Origin: Desulfovibrio sp. | GTDB taxonomy: Bacteria; Desulfobacterota; Desulfovibrionia; Desulfovibrionales; Desulfovibrionaceae | DNA: 64,000 nucleotides | Assembly (NCBI GenBank): GCA_031287575.1 | Contig: JAITSV010000032.1 | Location: 1 to 64,000 of the forward strand | Reading direction: 5' to 3' | In this document: positions 17,134 to 30,471 of the stretch, piece after piece | Position numbering within the stretch: the first letter of the stretch is position 1 | Layout: each line of letters opens with the position of its first letter | Notes under the pieces: generated by a model | What the model was told of the DNA's origin: nothing | The model's database searches: none | Seen by the model: only the letters and a program-made list of their open reading frames with translations | Translations under genes and position numbers: made by a program

Positions 17134-17514
17134 CTACCAGATTTCGCAGAGCAGTTCGCCGCCAACCTTGCGGTCGCGGGCCTGCGTGCCCGCAAGGACA
17201 CCGCTGGAGGTGGACAGGATGCAGATGCCAAGGCCGTTCTGGACCTTGGGGATGTCGGTGGAACCGACATACACCCGGCGGCCGGGCTTGCTCACCCGCT
17301 TCAGGCCGGCAATGACCGGCTTGCCTTTGAAATACTTGAGGGAGATCTTGATCTCAGCCTCTTCCGTCGCCACATCTTCGATGTAGCCTTCCTGCTTCAG
17401 GATGGCGGCGATGGATTCCTTGATCTTCGAGCGCGGCACACTCACTTCCTTGTGCAGGGCCAAGTGTGCGTTGCGGATACGCGTGAGCATATCAGCAATA
17501 GGATCAGTCAGCAT
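17134..17514 (-). CDS. rpsH: 30S ribosomal protein S8
   Basis: A 126-residue central-domain 16S binder and, in many bacteria, the spc-operon repressor. MLTDPIADMLTRIRNAHLA and the end STSSGVLAGTQARDRKVGGE are diagnostic. Confidence 0.98.
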   Translation of the reverse strand: MLTDPIADMLTRIRNAHLALHKEVSVPRSKIKESIAAILKQEGYIEDVATEEAEIKISLKYFKGKPVIAGLKRVSKPGRRVYVGSTDIPKVQNGLGICILSTSSGVLAGTQARDRKVGGELLCEIW

Positions 17515-17532
17515 TCCTTACTCCTTGGTGAC

Positions 17533-17718
17533 TTACCAGCTCGACTTGCGAACGCCGGGCAGTTCGCCGCGCAGGGCCATGTTGCGGAAGCAGATACGGC
17601 AAAGACCGAACTTGCGCATGTAGGCACGCGGGCGGCCGCAGACCGGGCAACGGTTGTAGGCGCGGGCGGAGAACTTGGGCTTGCGCTGCGCCTTCACTTC
17701 AAGCGATGTACGAGACAA
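17533..17718 (-). CDS. rpsN: 30S ribosomal protein S14, zinc-type
   Basis: A 61-residue short S14 (type Z). Four Cys in two pairs, [20 protein letters not shown], form the zinc site; the longer zinc-free form lacks them. It sits between rplE and rpsH as usual. Confidence 0.98.
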   Translation of the reverse strand: MSRTSLEVKAQRKPKFSARAYNRCPVCGRPRAYMRKFGLCRICFRNMALRGELPGVRKSSW

Positions 17719-17730
17719 AGCCGTTTCTCC

Positions 17731-18270
17731 TTACTTCTTGAAAGGCATGCCGAGCTGGTCGAGCAGCAGCTTGCCTTCCTTGTCCGTCTGGGCAGTGGTA
17801 ACGATCGTGATGTTCATCCCCTTGGGGTTGTCAACGCGATCCACTTCCAGCTCGGGGAAAATGGTGTGTTCCTTGATGCCCAGGGTAAAATTGCCCCGGC
17901 CATCGAAGCCACGGTCCGGAATCCCTCTGAAGTCGCGCACGCGGGGCAGCGCGAAGTTCATCAGCTTGTCCAGAAAGTCCCACATGCGTTCCTTGCGCAG
18001 CGTCACGCGGCAGCCGATGGGCATGCCTTCGCGCAGCTTGAACGACGCGATGGACTTCTTGGCGCGGGTCACGACGGCCTTCTGCCCGGCGATGGCGGTC
18101 AACTCCTTGATGGCTTCTTCCATCAACTTGTTGTTCTGGCTCGCGGCGCCGAGGCCGATATTCAGAGAGACTTTTTCAATCCCGGGAACCTGCATCGAAG
18201 AAGTGTAGTTAAACTCCTTCTGCAATACCGGAACCACTTTCTCGCGGTATATCTGTTCAAGACGCGTCAT
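17731..18270 (-). CDS. rplE: 50S ribosomal protein L5
   Basis: A 179-residue L5, which binds 5S rRNA and contacts P-site t[23 protein letters not shown] and [20 protein letters not shown] are family signatures; 11 bases from rplX. Confidence 0.98.
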   Translation of the reverse strand: MTRLEQIYREKVVPVLQKEFNYTSSMQVPGIEKVSLNIGLGAASQNNKLMEEAIKELTAIAGQKAVVTRAKKSIASFKLREGMPIGCRVTLRKERMWDFLDKLMNFALPRVRDFRGIPDRGFDGRGNFTLGIKEHTIFPELEVDRVDNPKGMNITIVTTAQTDKEGKLLLDQLGMPFKK

Positions 18271-18281
18271 CGTCTCTCACC

Positions 18282-18605
18282 CTATCCAATGATTTCGTTG
18301 CACTTCTTGCAGAAGCGCACTTTCTTGCCGTCCTCGGTGTAGCGGTAGCCCACCTTGGTGGCCTTGGCGCACGCATCGCACATCACCATCACGTTGGAGA
18401 TGTCAAGAGGCATCTCCTTCTCGATGATGCCGCCCGGCTGCTGCCGGTACGGATTGGCGCGCATGTGGCGCTTGACCATGTTGACCTTCTCGACAAGCAC
18501 TCCGTCCTTCTTGGGAAGAACCTTCAGCACCTTGCCGATCTTGCCCTTGTCCTTGCCGGCGATGACGACCACTTTGTCGTCCTTGCGGATGCGGAACTGT
18601 TTCAT
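18282..18605 (-). CDS. rplX: 50S ribosomal protein L24
   Basis: A 107-residue assembly-initiator protein. The KOW motif ([20 protein letters not shown]) is near the N-terminus; two Cys pairs near the C-terminus (CDACAKA and CKKC) suggest a zinc-binding form. Confidence 0.98.
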   Translation of the reverse strand: MKQFRIRKDDKVVVIAGKDKGKIGKVLKVLPKKDGVLVEKVNMVKRHMRANPYRQQPGGIIEKEMPLDISNVMVMCDACAKATKVGYRYTEDGKKVRFCKKCNEIIG

Positions 18606-18615
18606 TTGTGGGCTC

Positions 18616-18984
<369 letters not shown>

Positions 18985-18993
18985 CGCAAACCC

Positions 18994-19260
18994 CTACACG
19001 GCTTTTTCGAGAATGGAGACCAGATGCCAGCGCTTGTTGCGGCTGAGCGGACGGTACTCGATGATCTTCACCTTGTCGCCGATGCCGCACTCGTTCTGGG
19101 GATCGTGAGCGGTGAACTTGTTGCGGCGGCGCACGTACTTCTTCAGCAGGGGATGCTGCACCAGCGTCTCGACGCGAACGACGATGGTCTTGTCGTTCTT
19201 GTCGCTGACGACGATCCCGGTGAGCACCCTGCCCTTGCGGTTCATCAGTTCTTCGGACAT
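18994..19260 (-). CDS. rpsQ: 30S ribosomal protein S17
   Basis: An 88-residue S17 with the OB-fold motif [20 protein letters not shown] and the signature [18 protein letters not shown]. Confidence 0.98.
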   Translation of the reverse strand: MSEELMNRKGRVLTGIVVSDKNDKTIVVRVETLVQHPLLKKYVRRRNKFTAHDPQNECGIGDKVKIIEYRPLSRNKRWHLVSILEKAV

Positions 19261-19264
19261 GGGC

Positions 19265-19450
19265 TTACCCCTTTTCCTTCAGGATGGTCAGAATCCGGGC
19301 GATCTCGCGCTTGGTCGCCGGGAGGTTGGAGGTCTTCTCCAACTGCGCGGTGGCGTGGCGGAAGCGCAGATCGAACAGTTCCTTGCGGGATTCGGCCAAC
19401 TTGTCCTTGAGCTGTTCAGCGCTGAGCGTTCTCAGTTCTGCGGCGTTCAT
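19265..19450 (-). CDS. rpmC: 50S ribosomal protein L29
   Basis: A 61-residue helical protein beside the exit tunnel. ATG 19450 gives [20 protein letters not shown]; an in-frame upstream start would invade rplP. The signature [15 protein letters not shown] closes the protein. Confidence 0.97.
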   Translation of the reverse strand: MNAAELRTLSAEQLKDKLAESRKELFDLRFRHATAQLEKTSNLPATKREIARILTILKEKG

Positions 19451-19451
19451 T

Positions 19452-19864
19452 CTAGAGGCCCTCCCGCACGACAATGGTCGTCTTGATGGGGAGCTTGTGG
19501 GCGGCGCGCGTCAGAGCTTCCTTGGCAAGCTCCAGGCTGACGCCCTTGATTTCGTAAAGCACGCGGCCCGGCTTCACCGGAGCGCACCAGCCCACCGGGG
19601 CGCCCTTACCGGAACCCTGACGGGTTTCGAGGGGCTTGGCGGTGACCGGATGGTCGGGGAAGATGCGGATCCAGACCTTACCGCCGCGCTTGATATGGCG
19701 CATCATGGCGATACGGGCGGCCTCGATCTGCTGGCTGGACAGCTTGCCGTGTTCTACTGCCTTAAGACCGATATCACCGAAGGAGACAGTGGCGCCGCGG
19801 GTGGCCATGCCACGCAGACGGCCCTTCTGCCACTTGCGGAATTTAACCTTTCTGGGGCTCAACA

Positions 19865-19865
<1 letters not shown>
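19452..19865 (-). CDS. rplP: 50S ribosomal protein L16
   Basis: A 137-residue L16 near the A site. It begins [19 protein letters not shown] and contains the RMGSGKG-like segment [20 protein letters not shown]. It overlaps the rpsC stop by one base. Confidence 0.98.
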
Positions 19866-20508
<643 letters not shown>

Positions 20509-20509
20509 C

Positions 20510-20857
20510 CTATTCCTGCCCTTCTGCGAGAATCACGGTGATGTGGCTGGTACGCTTCCGGATCTTGGTGGCGCGACCCTGCGCACGCGGAAGAAACCGC
20601 TTCCAGGTGGGGCCTTCGTTGATGACGATCTGCTTCACGACCATGGCGTCCACGTCGATGCCGGGCAGCTGCTCGGCGTTGGCGAGGGCGGAACGCAGCA
20701 CACCGAAGATGATGTCGGCGGGCTTGTTGGGCGTAAACTTAAGGATATTCATGGCGTCTTCGACAGGCAGCCCGTTCACGTTCTGGGCAACAAGGCGGGC
20801 CTTACGCGGCGACACACGCATGAATTTCGCGGTGGCTCTCGATTCCATCGGATTCAC
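20510..20857 (-). CDS. rplV: 50S ribosomal protein L22
   Basis: A 115-residue tunnel-lining protein. KFMRVSPRKARLVAQNVNGL and the C-terminal RAQGRATKIRKRTSHITVIL are the family signatures; the long beta hairpin would reach into the exit tunnel. Confidence 0.98.
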   Translation of the reverse strand: MNPMESRATAKFMRVSPRKARLVAQNVNGLPVEDAMNILKFTPNKPADIIFGVLRSALANAEQLPGIDVDAMVVKQIVINEGPTWKRFLPRAQGRATKIRKRTSHITVILAEGQE

Positions 20858-20860
20858 CCA

Positions 20861-21142
20861 CTACTTCTTTGCTTTGCTCTTCTTGTCCGCGGCATGCCCG
20901 TAGAACGTGCGGGTCGGGGCGAATTCGCCCAGCTTGTGACCCACCATGTTCTCGGTGACGAACACGGGAATGAACTTCTTCCCATTGTGGACCGCGAACG
21001 TCAGGCCGACCATCTCGGGAGCGATGGTGGACCGACGCGACCACGTCTTGATGACGCGGCGGTCGCTGTTCGACACGGCCAATTCCACTTTCTTGATCAG
21101 ATGGTCGTCGATGAACGGACCTTTCTTCAGGGATCTGGGCAT
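20861..21142 (-). CDS. rpsS: 30S ribosomal protein S19
   Basis: A 93-residue head protein. [18 protein letters not shown] and [20 protein letters not shown] are diagnostic. Confidence 0.98.
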   Translation of the reverse strand: MPRSLKKGPFIDDHLIKKVELAVSNSDRRVIKTWSRRSTIAPEMVGLTFAVHNGKKFIPVFVTENMVGHKLGEFAPTRTFYGHAADKKSKAKK

Positions 21143-21151
21143 GCTCTACTC

Positions 21152-21982
21152 CTACTTCTGACCGCGACGCTTGACGATGAGCTTCGTGGAAGCCTTCTTG
21201 CGATCGCGGGTCTTGTACCCCTTGGTGGGCACGCCCCACGGGGTCACCGGATGGCGACCGCCGGAGCTGCGGCCTTCACCACCACCCAACGGGTGGTCGA
21301 TGGGGTTCATGGCGACGCCGCGGACCTTGGGACGACGGCCGAGCCAGCGATTGCGGCCCGCCTTGCCCAACGAGATGTTCTCGTGGTTCACGTTGCCGAC
21401 CTGGCCGATGGTGGCGCAGCAGGCGGCAAGCACCTTGCGCACTTCGCCCGAAGGCATGCGCAGGAGGGCGTACTTGCCTTCCTTGGCCACCAGCTGGGCG
21501 TAGGTACCGGCGGCGCGGCAGAACTGGCCGCCACGACCGGGGTAGAGCTCGATGTTGTGCAGCACGGTACCCACCGGGATGCGGGCCATGGGCATGGCGT
21601 TGCCAGGCTTGATGTCCGCGCCTTCGCCAGCCTGCACCATGTCGCCCTGCTTGATGCCGAGCGGGGCGAGGATGTAGCGCTTCTCGCCATCCGCGTAGTG
21701 CAGCAGCGCGATGCGGGCGGTACGGTTGGGGTCGTACTCGATGTGCGCGACGGTGGCCGCGATACCGAGCTTGTTACGACGGAAGTCGATGATGCGGTAC
21801 AGGCGCTTGTGACCGCCGCCGCGACGGCGCATGGTCACGCGGCCATTGTTGTTGCGACCGCTCTTCTTGGTCAGCCCCTCGGTAAGGGACTTCTCGGGCG
21901 TGCTCCTGGTGACTTCCTCGAAATCCGAGACGGTCTGGAAGCGGCGACCGGGAGATGTCGGTTTCAGCTTGCGAACAGCCAT
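21152..21982 (-). CDS. rplB: 50S ribosomal protein L2
   Basis: A 276-residue protein required for peptidyl transfer. The RNA-binding core has [19 protein letters not shown]; the C-terminal signature [20 protein letters not shown] contains the His implicated in activity. Confidence 0.98.
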
Positions 21983-21985
21983 TGC

Positions 21986-22282
21986 TTACACTCCCTCGAA
22001 GAATTCGATTTTTTCGCCGGGAGCCAGGGTCACATAGGCCTTCTTGCAGCCGGAGATCCGGCCCACGACGCGGCCCTGGCGGACCTTGTCGGAAGGCTTT
22101 TTGGTGATGACGTTGACGTCGGTCACCTTGACCTTGAAGGCGGCTTCGACGGCCTTCTTGATTTCGATCTTGTTGGCCCGGGGGTTCACGAAGAACACGA
22201 CCTGCTGGGCCTGTTCCTTCACGAAGGTGGCCTTTTCGGACACCAGGGGCTTCACGAGAATCTGTGTATAATCCATGACCAA
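21986..22282 (-). CDS. rplW: 50S ribosomal protein L23
   Basis: A 98-residue exit-site protein that docks trigger factor and SRP. VVFFVNPRANKIEIKKAVEA and the C-terminal strand KKAYVTLAPGEKIEFFEGV match the family. Confidence 0.97.
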   Translation of the reverse strand: MVMDYTQILVKPLVSEKATFVKEQAQQVVFFVNPRANKIEIKKAVEAAFKVKVTDVNVITKKPSDKVRQGRVVGRISGCKKAYVTLAPGEKIEFFEGV

Positions 22283-22287
22283 CCTCC

Positions 22288-22908
22288 CTACTTCAGCCTG
22301 GCCTGGACGGATTCGACGGCGCCCTCGAACATCACCAGCTTCGGGTGCTTCAGAATCTCGTAGACGCTGAGCTGGTCGGCGGTGATCAGGGTAATGCCGG
22401 GAATGTTGCGGGCCGAAAGGGCGAGGGTGGTATCCGCTTCGGCGGTGATGACCAGGGCCTTTTCGAGGCCCAGGGCACCGGCCACCTTGGCGAACAGCTT
22501 GGTCTTGATCTCGGGCAGTTCGATGCCCTTGACCACCATCAGGTTCTCGCCGGCAAGCCGCGAGCTGAGCGCCATCTTCAGGGCCAGCTGGCGGACCTTC
22601 TTGTTAACCTTGAAGCCGTACTCGCGGGGCTGGGGGCCGAAAATGATGGCCCCGCCACGCCAGATGGGCGAGCGGTTCGAACCGGAACGTGCGCGGCCGG
22701 TGCCTTTCTGGCGCCAGGGCTTTGCACCGCCGCCGGAGACGAAGGCGCGGGTCTTGGTGGCATGGGTGCCGGAGCGCAGCCCGGCGCGGTGCGCACGGAC
22801 CACGAGATTGAGAATCTCAGGCTTCACCTCGACCTCGAACACCTCGGGAGCGAGCGTCAGTTCGCCGGCTTCCTTCTTGTTCTGATCGTATACTTTCACC
22901 ACAGCCAT
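22288..22908 (-). CDS. rplD: 50S ribosomal protein L4
   Basis: A 206-residue L4, often the S10-operon autoregulator. The extended tunnel loop is GGGAKPWRQKGTGRARSGS, followed by SPIWRGGAIIFGPQPREYGF. Confidence 0.98.
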   Translation of the reverse strand: MAVVKVYDQNKKEAGELTLAPEVFEVEVKPEILNLVVRAHRAGLRSGTHATKTRAFVSGGGAKPWRQKGTGRARSGSNRSPIWRGGAIIFGPQPREYGFKVNKKVRQLALKMALSSRLAGENLMVVKGIELPEIKTKLFAKVAGALGLEKALVITAEADTTLALSARNIPGITLITADQLSVYEILKHPKLVMFEGAVESVQARLK

Positions 22909-22926
22909 GTGATCATCCTCATTTCG

Positions 22927-23556
22927 TTACTGCTTGCGCACCAGGACCAGGCCGTTCTTGGGGCCGGGAACGGCACCCTTCACCAGAATGACGTTGTCTT
23001 CGGCGCGGATGTCGACGATCTCGAGATTCTTGACCGTCACGCGCTCGTCACCCCAGTGGCCAGCCATCTTCTTGCCCTTGAACACGTGACCCGGGAAGGT
23101 GTTGTTACCGATGGAGCCACCGGAACGATGCACCTTTTCGCAGCCGTGCGTGTCCTTGGAGCCGGCGAAGTTCCAGCGGCGCATGACGCCCTGGTACCCC
23201 TTGCCGATGCTGGTGCCGGTCACCTTCACCTTTTCGCCCGCGGCGAACAGGGACACGGTGAGTTCCTGGCCGACTTCGAATTCGGCAGGCGCTTCCAGGC
23301 GGATTTCGCGGAGGTTGCGGAAAAGACCCTTGCCGGCCTTGGCGAAGTGGCCACGGGCGGGCTTGGTCACGTGCTTTTCCTTGGCTTCCTCGAAGGCGAT
23401 CTGCACGGCGTCGTAGCCGTCGGTCTCGCCGTTGCGGACCTGGATGACCGGACAGGGACCGGCCTGGATGACCGTAACAGCCACGGCGGAACCATCACTG
23501 GCGAAAATGCGGGTCATGCCGACCTTGCGACCCAGGATACCCAATTTCTCAGCCAT
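22927..23556 (-). CDS. rplC: 50S ribosomal protein L3
   Basis: A 209-residue L3. The central loop has [20 protein letters not shown] and the glutamine-methylation-region context [20 protein letters not shown]. Confidence 0.98.
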   Translation of the reverse strand: MAEKLGILGRKVGMTRIFASDGSAVAVTVIQAGPCPVIQVRNGETDGYDAVQIAFEEAKEKHVTKPARGHFAKAGKGLFRNLREIRLEAPAEFEVGQELTVSLFAAGEKVKVTGTSIGKGYQGVMRRWNFAGSKDTHGCEKVHRSGGSIGNNTFPGHVFKGKKMAGHWGDERVTVKNLEIVDIRAEDNVILVKGAVPGPKNGLVLVRKQ

Positions 23557-23568
23557 GACTTCCTCTCA

Positions 23569-23886
<318 letters not shown>

Positions 23887-24582
23887 TGTTGATTACTCCG
23901 TTATCTGGCAAACGTACCCTTGCCGTCCGGCGCCCGACTGCCATGAGGTGAGAGGCAGGTGCCGTAGGCTGCAGAGTTCCTCACGTTCGGTGGCGGCACA
24001 CCGAGACCCGCCATAAGCATCCGGAGCTACGCGATACCCGGACGCCGCTTCCGCGACGCGGGCACAGGTGGCATATGACGCCATGGCGGCTTGCCGTCCG
24101 GCGGGGGACGGGGTGCCGTGATCTTCGGGGATTGGGAGCGATGGAGAGAAAGGCGGGAGGGGGAGCCGGCTGGCACACCCAAAGGCCTTCTCGTCGCCTC
24201 GCGGCACCGCGTTCGCGGTATCCGTCCGGGAAGATCACCCATGTTGTCGCCAGCCTGGCCCAGGCCGGAGCATGCTCCGGCGAGTGCAGGTGGTCCACAG
24301 GGGTCACCGAATAGGGCACATAGCGCCCCGCACGTACAGTACCTTACAGCCCGCCAACAAGGGGTTAACGACGGACTGGAACGGCATGACATAATTGCGG
24401 CATTCGGTAACGCCTGCAATTGTCAAAGCTTGGCTTGCGCCAAACGCATCAGGACAGGCTCGACCCGCCCTTCCCCTGCCGTTACAGGGGCCCCCGAAGC
24501 TTCGGGGATCACGTTTTTGCACCGGAGAACCGGCGCGAGTGGATTCATTACCCCAGCTGCCCTTCCCCGTCAAGAATTTTCG
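23887..24582. other. Long leader/spacer between fusA terminator and rpsJ
   Basis: No gene is supported in these 696 bases. A minus-strand TTGACA at 24421-24426 lies inside a dyad (AATTGC near 24393, GCAATT near 24415) and is the best -35-like hexamer for the S10 operon, but no good -10 follows at 16-18 bases. The long leader could carry L4-type control. tuf, which often follows fusA, is absent. Confidence 0.4.
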
Positions 24583-24616
24583 AAAAAAAAGAGCCCCGGG
24601 CAAACACCCGGGGCTC
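24583..24616 (-). terminator. Terminator after fusA
   Basis: A 10-bp GC stem GAGCCCCGGG/CCCGGGGCTC with a 6-base loop, followed on the minus strand by eight Ts. It separates the str operon from the S10 operon. Confidence 0.95.
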
Positions 24617-24669
24617 CGCTTTCTACGGAATCCTTTACCGATGGCTCCGTTTCTCCACGAGAGGAAGGG

Positions 24670-26745
<2,076 letters not shown>

Positions 26746-26763
26746 GATGGGTACTCCGGCGCC

Positions 26764-27234
26764 CTACCAGCGGTAGTGGGCGAAGGCCTTGTTGGCTTCG
26801 GCCATGCGGTGGGTGTCTTCCTTCTTCTTCACGGCACCGCCGCGACTGTTGAAGGCATCGATGAGCTCGGCGGAAAGCTTCGCGGACATGCCCTTCTCGC
26901 CACGCGAGCGGGCATAGTTGATCAGCCAGCGGATGGCCAGGGAGACCTGGCGATCGGGGCGCACGTCCATGGGCACCTGGTAGGTGGCGCCGCCAACGCG
27001 GCGGGCCTTCACTTCAAGGTGCGGCTTCACGGACTCGACGGCGCGTTCGAACGCCTTCAGGGGCTCTTCGCCGGTCTTTTCGCCCAGGGTTTCGAGCGAC
27101 TTGTAGAACAACTTTTCTGCCACACCCTTCTTGCCGTCGTACATCAGGCGATTGATGAAACGGGCGGCCAGCCGGCTATTGTACACCGGATCGGGCAGAA
27201 TTTCACGTCTGGGGACGGGACCTTTACGAGGCAT
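26764..27234 (-). CDS. rpsG: 30S ribosomal protein S7
   Basis: A 156-residue S7, which nucleates the 30S head. [20 protein letters not shown] and the signature [20 protein letters not shown] are present; middle gene of the str operon, 15 bases from rpsL. Confidence 0.98.
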   Translation of the reverse strand: MPRKGPVPRREILPDPVYNSRLAARFINRLMYDGKKGVAEKLFYKSLETLGEKTGEEPLKAFERAVESVKPHLEVKARRVGGATYQVPMDVRPDRQVSLAIRWLINYARSRGEKGMSAKLSAELIDAFNSRGGAVKKKEDTHRMAEANKAFAHYRW

Positions 27235-27249
27235 CGAAATACTCCCTTG

Positions 27250-27621
<372 letters not shown>

Positions 27622-27669
27622 TCTGCTCCTCCGTGAAAGTGGATCGGAAACAATCGGTAAAGGCGCATG

Positions 27670-27698
27670 GGCATAGCCCAGCGCCTGACCGTTGTCAA
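27670..27698 (-). promoter_or_regulatory. Predicted str-operon promoter
   Basis: On the minus strand TTGACA (27693-27698) and TATGCC (27670-27675) are 17 bases apart, giving a leader of about 45 bases before rpsL. Confidence 0.7.
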
Positions 27699-28563
27699 GC
27701 AACATGATACGGAACCCGCCCATCACCTACGGGCAGGTTCACGCCGAACGCACGGTCACACGGGCTACCGGACACGCCGCAAGCGCTCCGGTGGGGCGGG
27801 GTTCCAGCAGCCAAGCATCCCCGCAAAATCGCCCACCATGGTCCTGAACCCAATTTCTGTACTCCTTTTCCTGCGGATGGACAAGTTTTTTCCACACCCC
27901 CGGGCCTGCCTCCCGCGCATGTGCTCCGCACGCGCCCGCTTCGCGCGGGCACCCATTTCGCTGGCCGCCCCAAAGCCGGGACACACCCATGCTCCAGGCA
28001 CATATATATGTATGATGCCTCTCACGCGCGCGCACGCCAGCCCGGCACCATGCCCGAGCCCCGAATGCCACGGTTCGCCCCGAATGCCACGGTTCGCCCT
28101 GGGTGCCACGGTTCGCCCGCCCCTGCTCATGCCATGCTCATACCCATGTCGGTCGCCAACGGCCGCAAGCGCCCCGGGTACACCGCCCTTGGTCATTTTA
28201 TCACAACCAAATTGGTGGACAATCGTCACTCCGGGCAGACGTCATTGGCGTCCGCCATGCCCGGCCCCATGCCCGACCGACCTTTTCAGATGCAGCAGCG
28301 GCGCGCATCAACCACGCAGAAATACTCAACAGTAACGGCAACGCCGCAAGCGGCCCACGGGCGCGGCCATCCAACGCCTCACCTCGCCTGCCGACACCTT
28401 GGCGCACCGTCTCCCGCCCGGTGCCGCCATTGCGCGCCTTTCCAACGCCAGCCCAACTGCTCGCGCCACGACACCGCCCGTTCCCCGCCGCCCCTTGTGC
28501 CGCATGGGGCGCACTCCGGGCGGGGCAAAATCAGCGGCCTGACGCTTTTCCCCCATTTGCCGC
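27699..28563. other. Gene-poor spacer between rpsL promoter and sat
   Basis: No open frame here has gene-like character. It holds three tandem copies of a 19-20-base unit containing TGCCACGGTTCGCCC (28062-28118) and many C-rich tracts. The regulatory DNA of the two divergent operons lies at its two ends. Confidence 0.45.
28062..28118. repeat. Tandem 19-20-bp repeat, three copies
   Basis: Units begin at 28062, 28081 and 28101; the first two are CGAATGCCACGGTTCGCCC and the third begins GGGTGCCACGG. Too short and unspaced to be a CRISPR array. Confidence 0.7.
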
Positions 28564-28571
28564 TTGACATT

Positions 28572-28589
28572 ATGTAAAATATTTCACAA
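28572..28589 (+). promoter_or_regulatory. Rex-like operator upstream of sat
   Basis: ATGTAAAATATTTCACAA differs at two positions from the palindrome TTGTGAAATATTTCACAA recognised by the NADH-sensing repressor Rex in delta-type proteobacteria. A TTGACA hexamer (28564-28569) abuts it, so binding would obstruct polymerase. Rex control of sat has been reported in D. vulgaris; here it is inferred from the motif. Confidence 0.62.
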
Positions 28590-28733
28590 GAGGGATGCAT
28601 GGACGGCGAGATGCACTCCCGAATGCACCGCCGCTCCCGCATGCTTCTCGCACGAGAACAGCTTTTTTCGTACGCCGCCGCCCCCGAAGCGGCGCGCCAT
28701 GGCAACAACACATTCATTTGGAGGATGGAAGGT

Positions 28734-30020
28734 ATGTCCAAGCTGGTTCCCCCTCATGGTGGTAAGGGCCTCGTCTGCTGCCTGCTCGAAGGTGCCGCCC
28801 GCGAAACCGAACTCAAGAAGGCCGCTGGCCTGAAGCAGATCGAAATCAGCTCGCGCACCAAGGGCGACCTCATCATGATGGGCATCGGCGGCTTCTCTCC
28901 GCTGAACGGCTTCATGAAGAAGGCCGACTGGAAGAGCGTCTGCGAAAAGATGACCACCGCCGACGGCACCTTCTGGCCCGTGCCGGTGACCATGGACATC
29001 TCCAAGGAAGACGCCGCCGCCGTCAAGGTGGGCGACGAAGTGGCCCTGGTGCGCAAGGGTGAAACCTTCGCCACCATGAAGGTCGAAGAAATCTACGAAA
29101 TGACCGAAGCCGACAAGAAGTGGGAATGCGAACTCGTCTTCAAGGGCGACGGCCCCGACTCCCAGAAGTTCTGGGAAGTGGCGCTCGAAGACCACCCCGG
29201 CGTGAAGATGGTCATGGAACAGAAGGAATTCAACGTCGCCGGTACCGTCAAGGTGCTGTCCGAAGGTGACTTCCCCACCAAGTTCGCCGGCGTGTACAAG
29301 CGCCCCGCCGAACTGCGCGCCGAAATGGAAGAACGCGGCTGGGCCAACGTTGCCGCCCTGCAGCTGCGCAACCCCATGCACCGCTCGCACGAATTCCTGG
29401 CCAAGATCGCCATCGAAGTGTGCGACGGCGTGGTCATCCACTCCCTGGTGGGCGCCCTGAAGCCCGGCGACATCCCCGCCGAAGTGCGCGTGAAGTGCAT
29501 CGACACCCTGGTCGAAAAGTACTTCGTGAAGCAGAACGTCATCCAGGCCGGTTACCCCCTGGACATGCGTTACGCCGGTCCCCGTGAAGGCCTGCTGCAC
29601 GCCACCTTCCGCCAGAACTACGGCATCAACCGCATGATCATCGGCCGTGACCACGCTGGCGTGGGCGACTTCTACGGCATGTTCGAAGCCCAGACCATCT
29701 TCGACAAGATCCCCTACACCAACGAAGCCTGCCCCGAACCCGGCAAGGCCCTGATCTGCACCCCGCTCAAGATCGACTGGACCTTCTACTGCTACAAGTG
29801 CGACGGCATGGCCTCCCTGCGTACCTGCCCGCACGGCAAGGAAGACCGCGTCATCCTGTCCGGCACCAAGCTGCGCAAGGCCCTGTCCGACGGCGCCCCC
29901 GTTGCCGACCACTTCGGCCGCGACGAAGTGCTGGAAATCCTGCGCGCCTACTACGAAGGCCTGACCGAAAAGGTCGAGGTCAAGATGCAGCAGGCCGCTT
30001 CCGGCTCCGTGATGAAGTAG
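28734..30020 (+). CDS. sat: Sulfate adenylyltransferase (dissimilatory ATP sulfurylase)
   Basis: A 428-residue enzyme that activates sulfate to APS with ATP, the first step of sulfate respiration. Active-site motifs are [11 protein letters not shown] (the QxRNxxHxxH signature) and [16 protein letters not shown] cysteine set near the C-terminus ([13 protein letters not shown]) is of the zinc-binding type found in sulfate reducers. ATG 28734 follows GGAGG; an upstream in-frame ATG at 28599 would add a 45-residue unrelated lead. Codon use is highly biased, as expected for an abundant enzyme. A strong terminator follows, so it is monocistronic. Confidence 0.97.
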   Translation: MSKLVPPHGGKGLVCCLLEGAARETELKKAAGLKQIEISSRTKGDLIMMGIGGFSPLNGFMKKADWKSVCEKMTTADGTFWPVPVTMDISKEDAAAVKVGDEVALVRKGETFATMKVEEIYEMTEADKKWECELVFKGDGPDSQKFWEVALEDHPGVKMVMEQKEFNVAGTVKVLSEGDFPTKFAGVYKRPAELRAEMEERGWANVAALQLRNPMHRSHEFLAKIAIEVCDGVVIHSLVGALKPGDIPAEVRVKCIDTLVEKYFVKQNVIQAGYPLDMRYAGPREGLLHATFRQNYGINRMIIGRDHAGVGDFYGMFEAQTIFDKIPYTNEACPEPGKALICTPLKIDWTFYCYKCDGMASLRTCPHGKEDRVILSGTKLRKALSDGAPVADHFGRDEVLEILRAYYEGLTEKVEVKMQQAASGSVMK

Positions 30021-30050
30021 GCCCCGGCCACTTCAACGCACGCTACATCG

Positions 30051-30079
30051 GGGAGGCGCCGCAAGGCGCCTCCCTTTTT
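30051..30079 (+). terminator. Terminator after sat
   Basis: Stem GGGAGGCGCC/GGCGCCTCCC with a GCAA loop, followed by TTTTT. Confidence 0.95.
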
Positions 30080-30131
30080 GCGTGGGCTTACGGGTTGCCA
30101 CGGCCCCAACGCCGCCCCCCTGAAAATGAAG

Positions 30132-30160
30132 GCGCGGTCCCCAGCCGGGGGCCGCGCCCA
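30132..30160. repeat. 29-bp direct repeat, copy 1
   Basis: Identical to 30405-30433. The unit begins GCGCGGTCCCCAGCCGGGGG and is itself a GC-rich imperfect palindrome, so each copy could form a hairpin. Confidence 0.8.
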
Positions 30161-30186
30161 GGCTGGAGACAAACCCAAATCCTTGC

Positions 30187-30291
30187 GGGGGAGGGACCTT
30201 TTTCCGGCAGCCGCAGGCGAGTCCCCGAGCCGTACGGATGGAGTCCGCAAAGCGTGAAAAGGGGCTCATCCCCCGCACCCCCTCCCCCTCA
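30187..30291 (+). repeat. Dispersed intergenic repeat, copy A
   Basis: About 105 bases with GGGGAGGGACC at one end and ACCCCCTCCCCCTCAAC at the other, framing the core CAGCCGCAGGCGAGTC...TACGGATGGAGTCCGCAAAGCG (30208-30254). It aligns along its full length with copy D on the opposite strand at 58422-58523. The near-palindromic ends suggest a REP or MITE-like element. Confidence 0.75.
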
Positions 30292-30404
30292 ACTTTTTAT
30301 TTGTGTTTCCCGGACATTACGAAAACGCAGAATACGGGGTTCCAAGGGGCGGCAGCCCCTTGGCCGCCGGAGGCTTACAAAAACAGGCTTTGTCAACAAC
30401 CCGA

Positions 30405-30433
30405 GCGCGGTCCCCAGCCGGGGGCCGCGCCCA
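30405..30433. repeat. 29-bp direct repeat, copy 2
   Basis: Exact second copy of 30132-30160; the two bracket dispersed repeat A and about 245 bases of non-coding sequence downstream of sat. Confidence 0.8.
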
Positions 30434-30471
30434 TGTACATCAATAACGACAAGGACTCGTTGGAAACAGCC

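Noticed and set aside
28062..28118. Possible CRISPR repeats
   Set aside because: Three directly adjacent units without spacers and no cas gene nearby; a simple tandem duplication.
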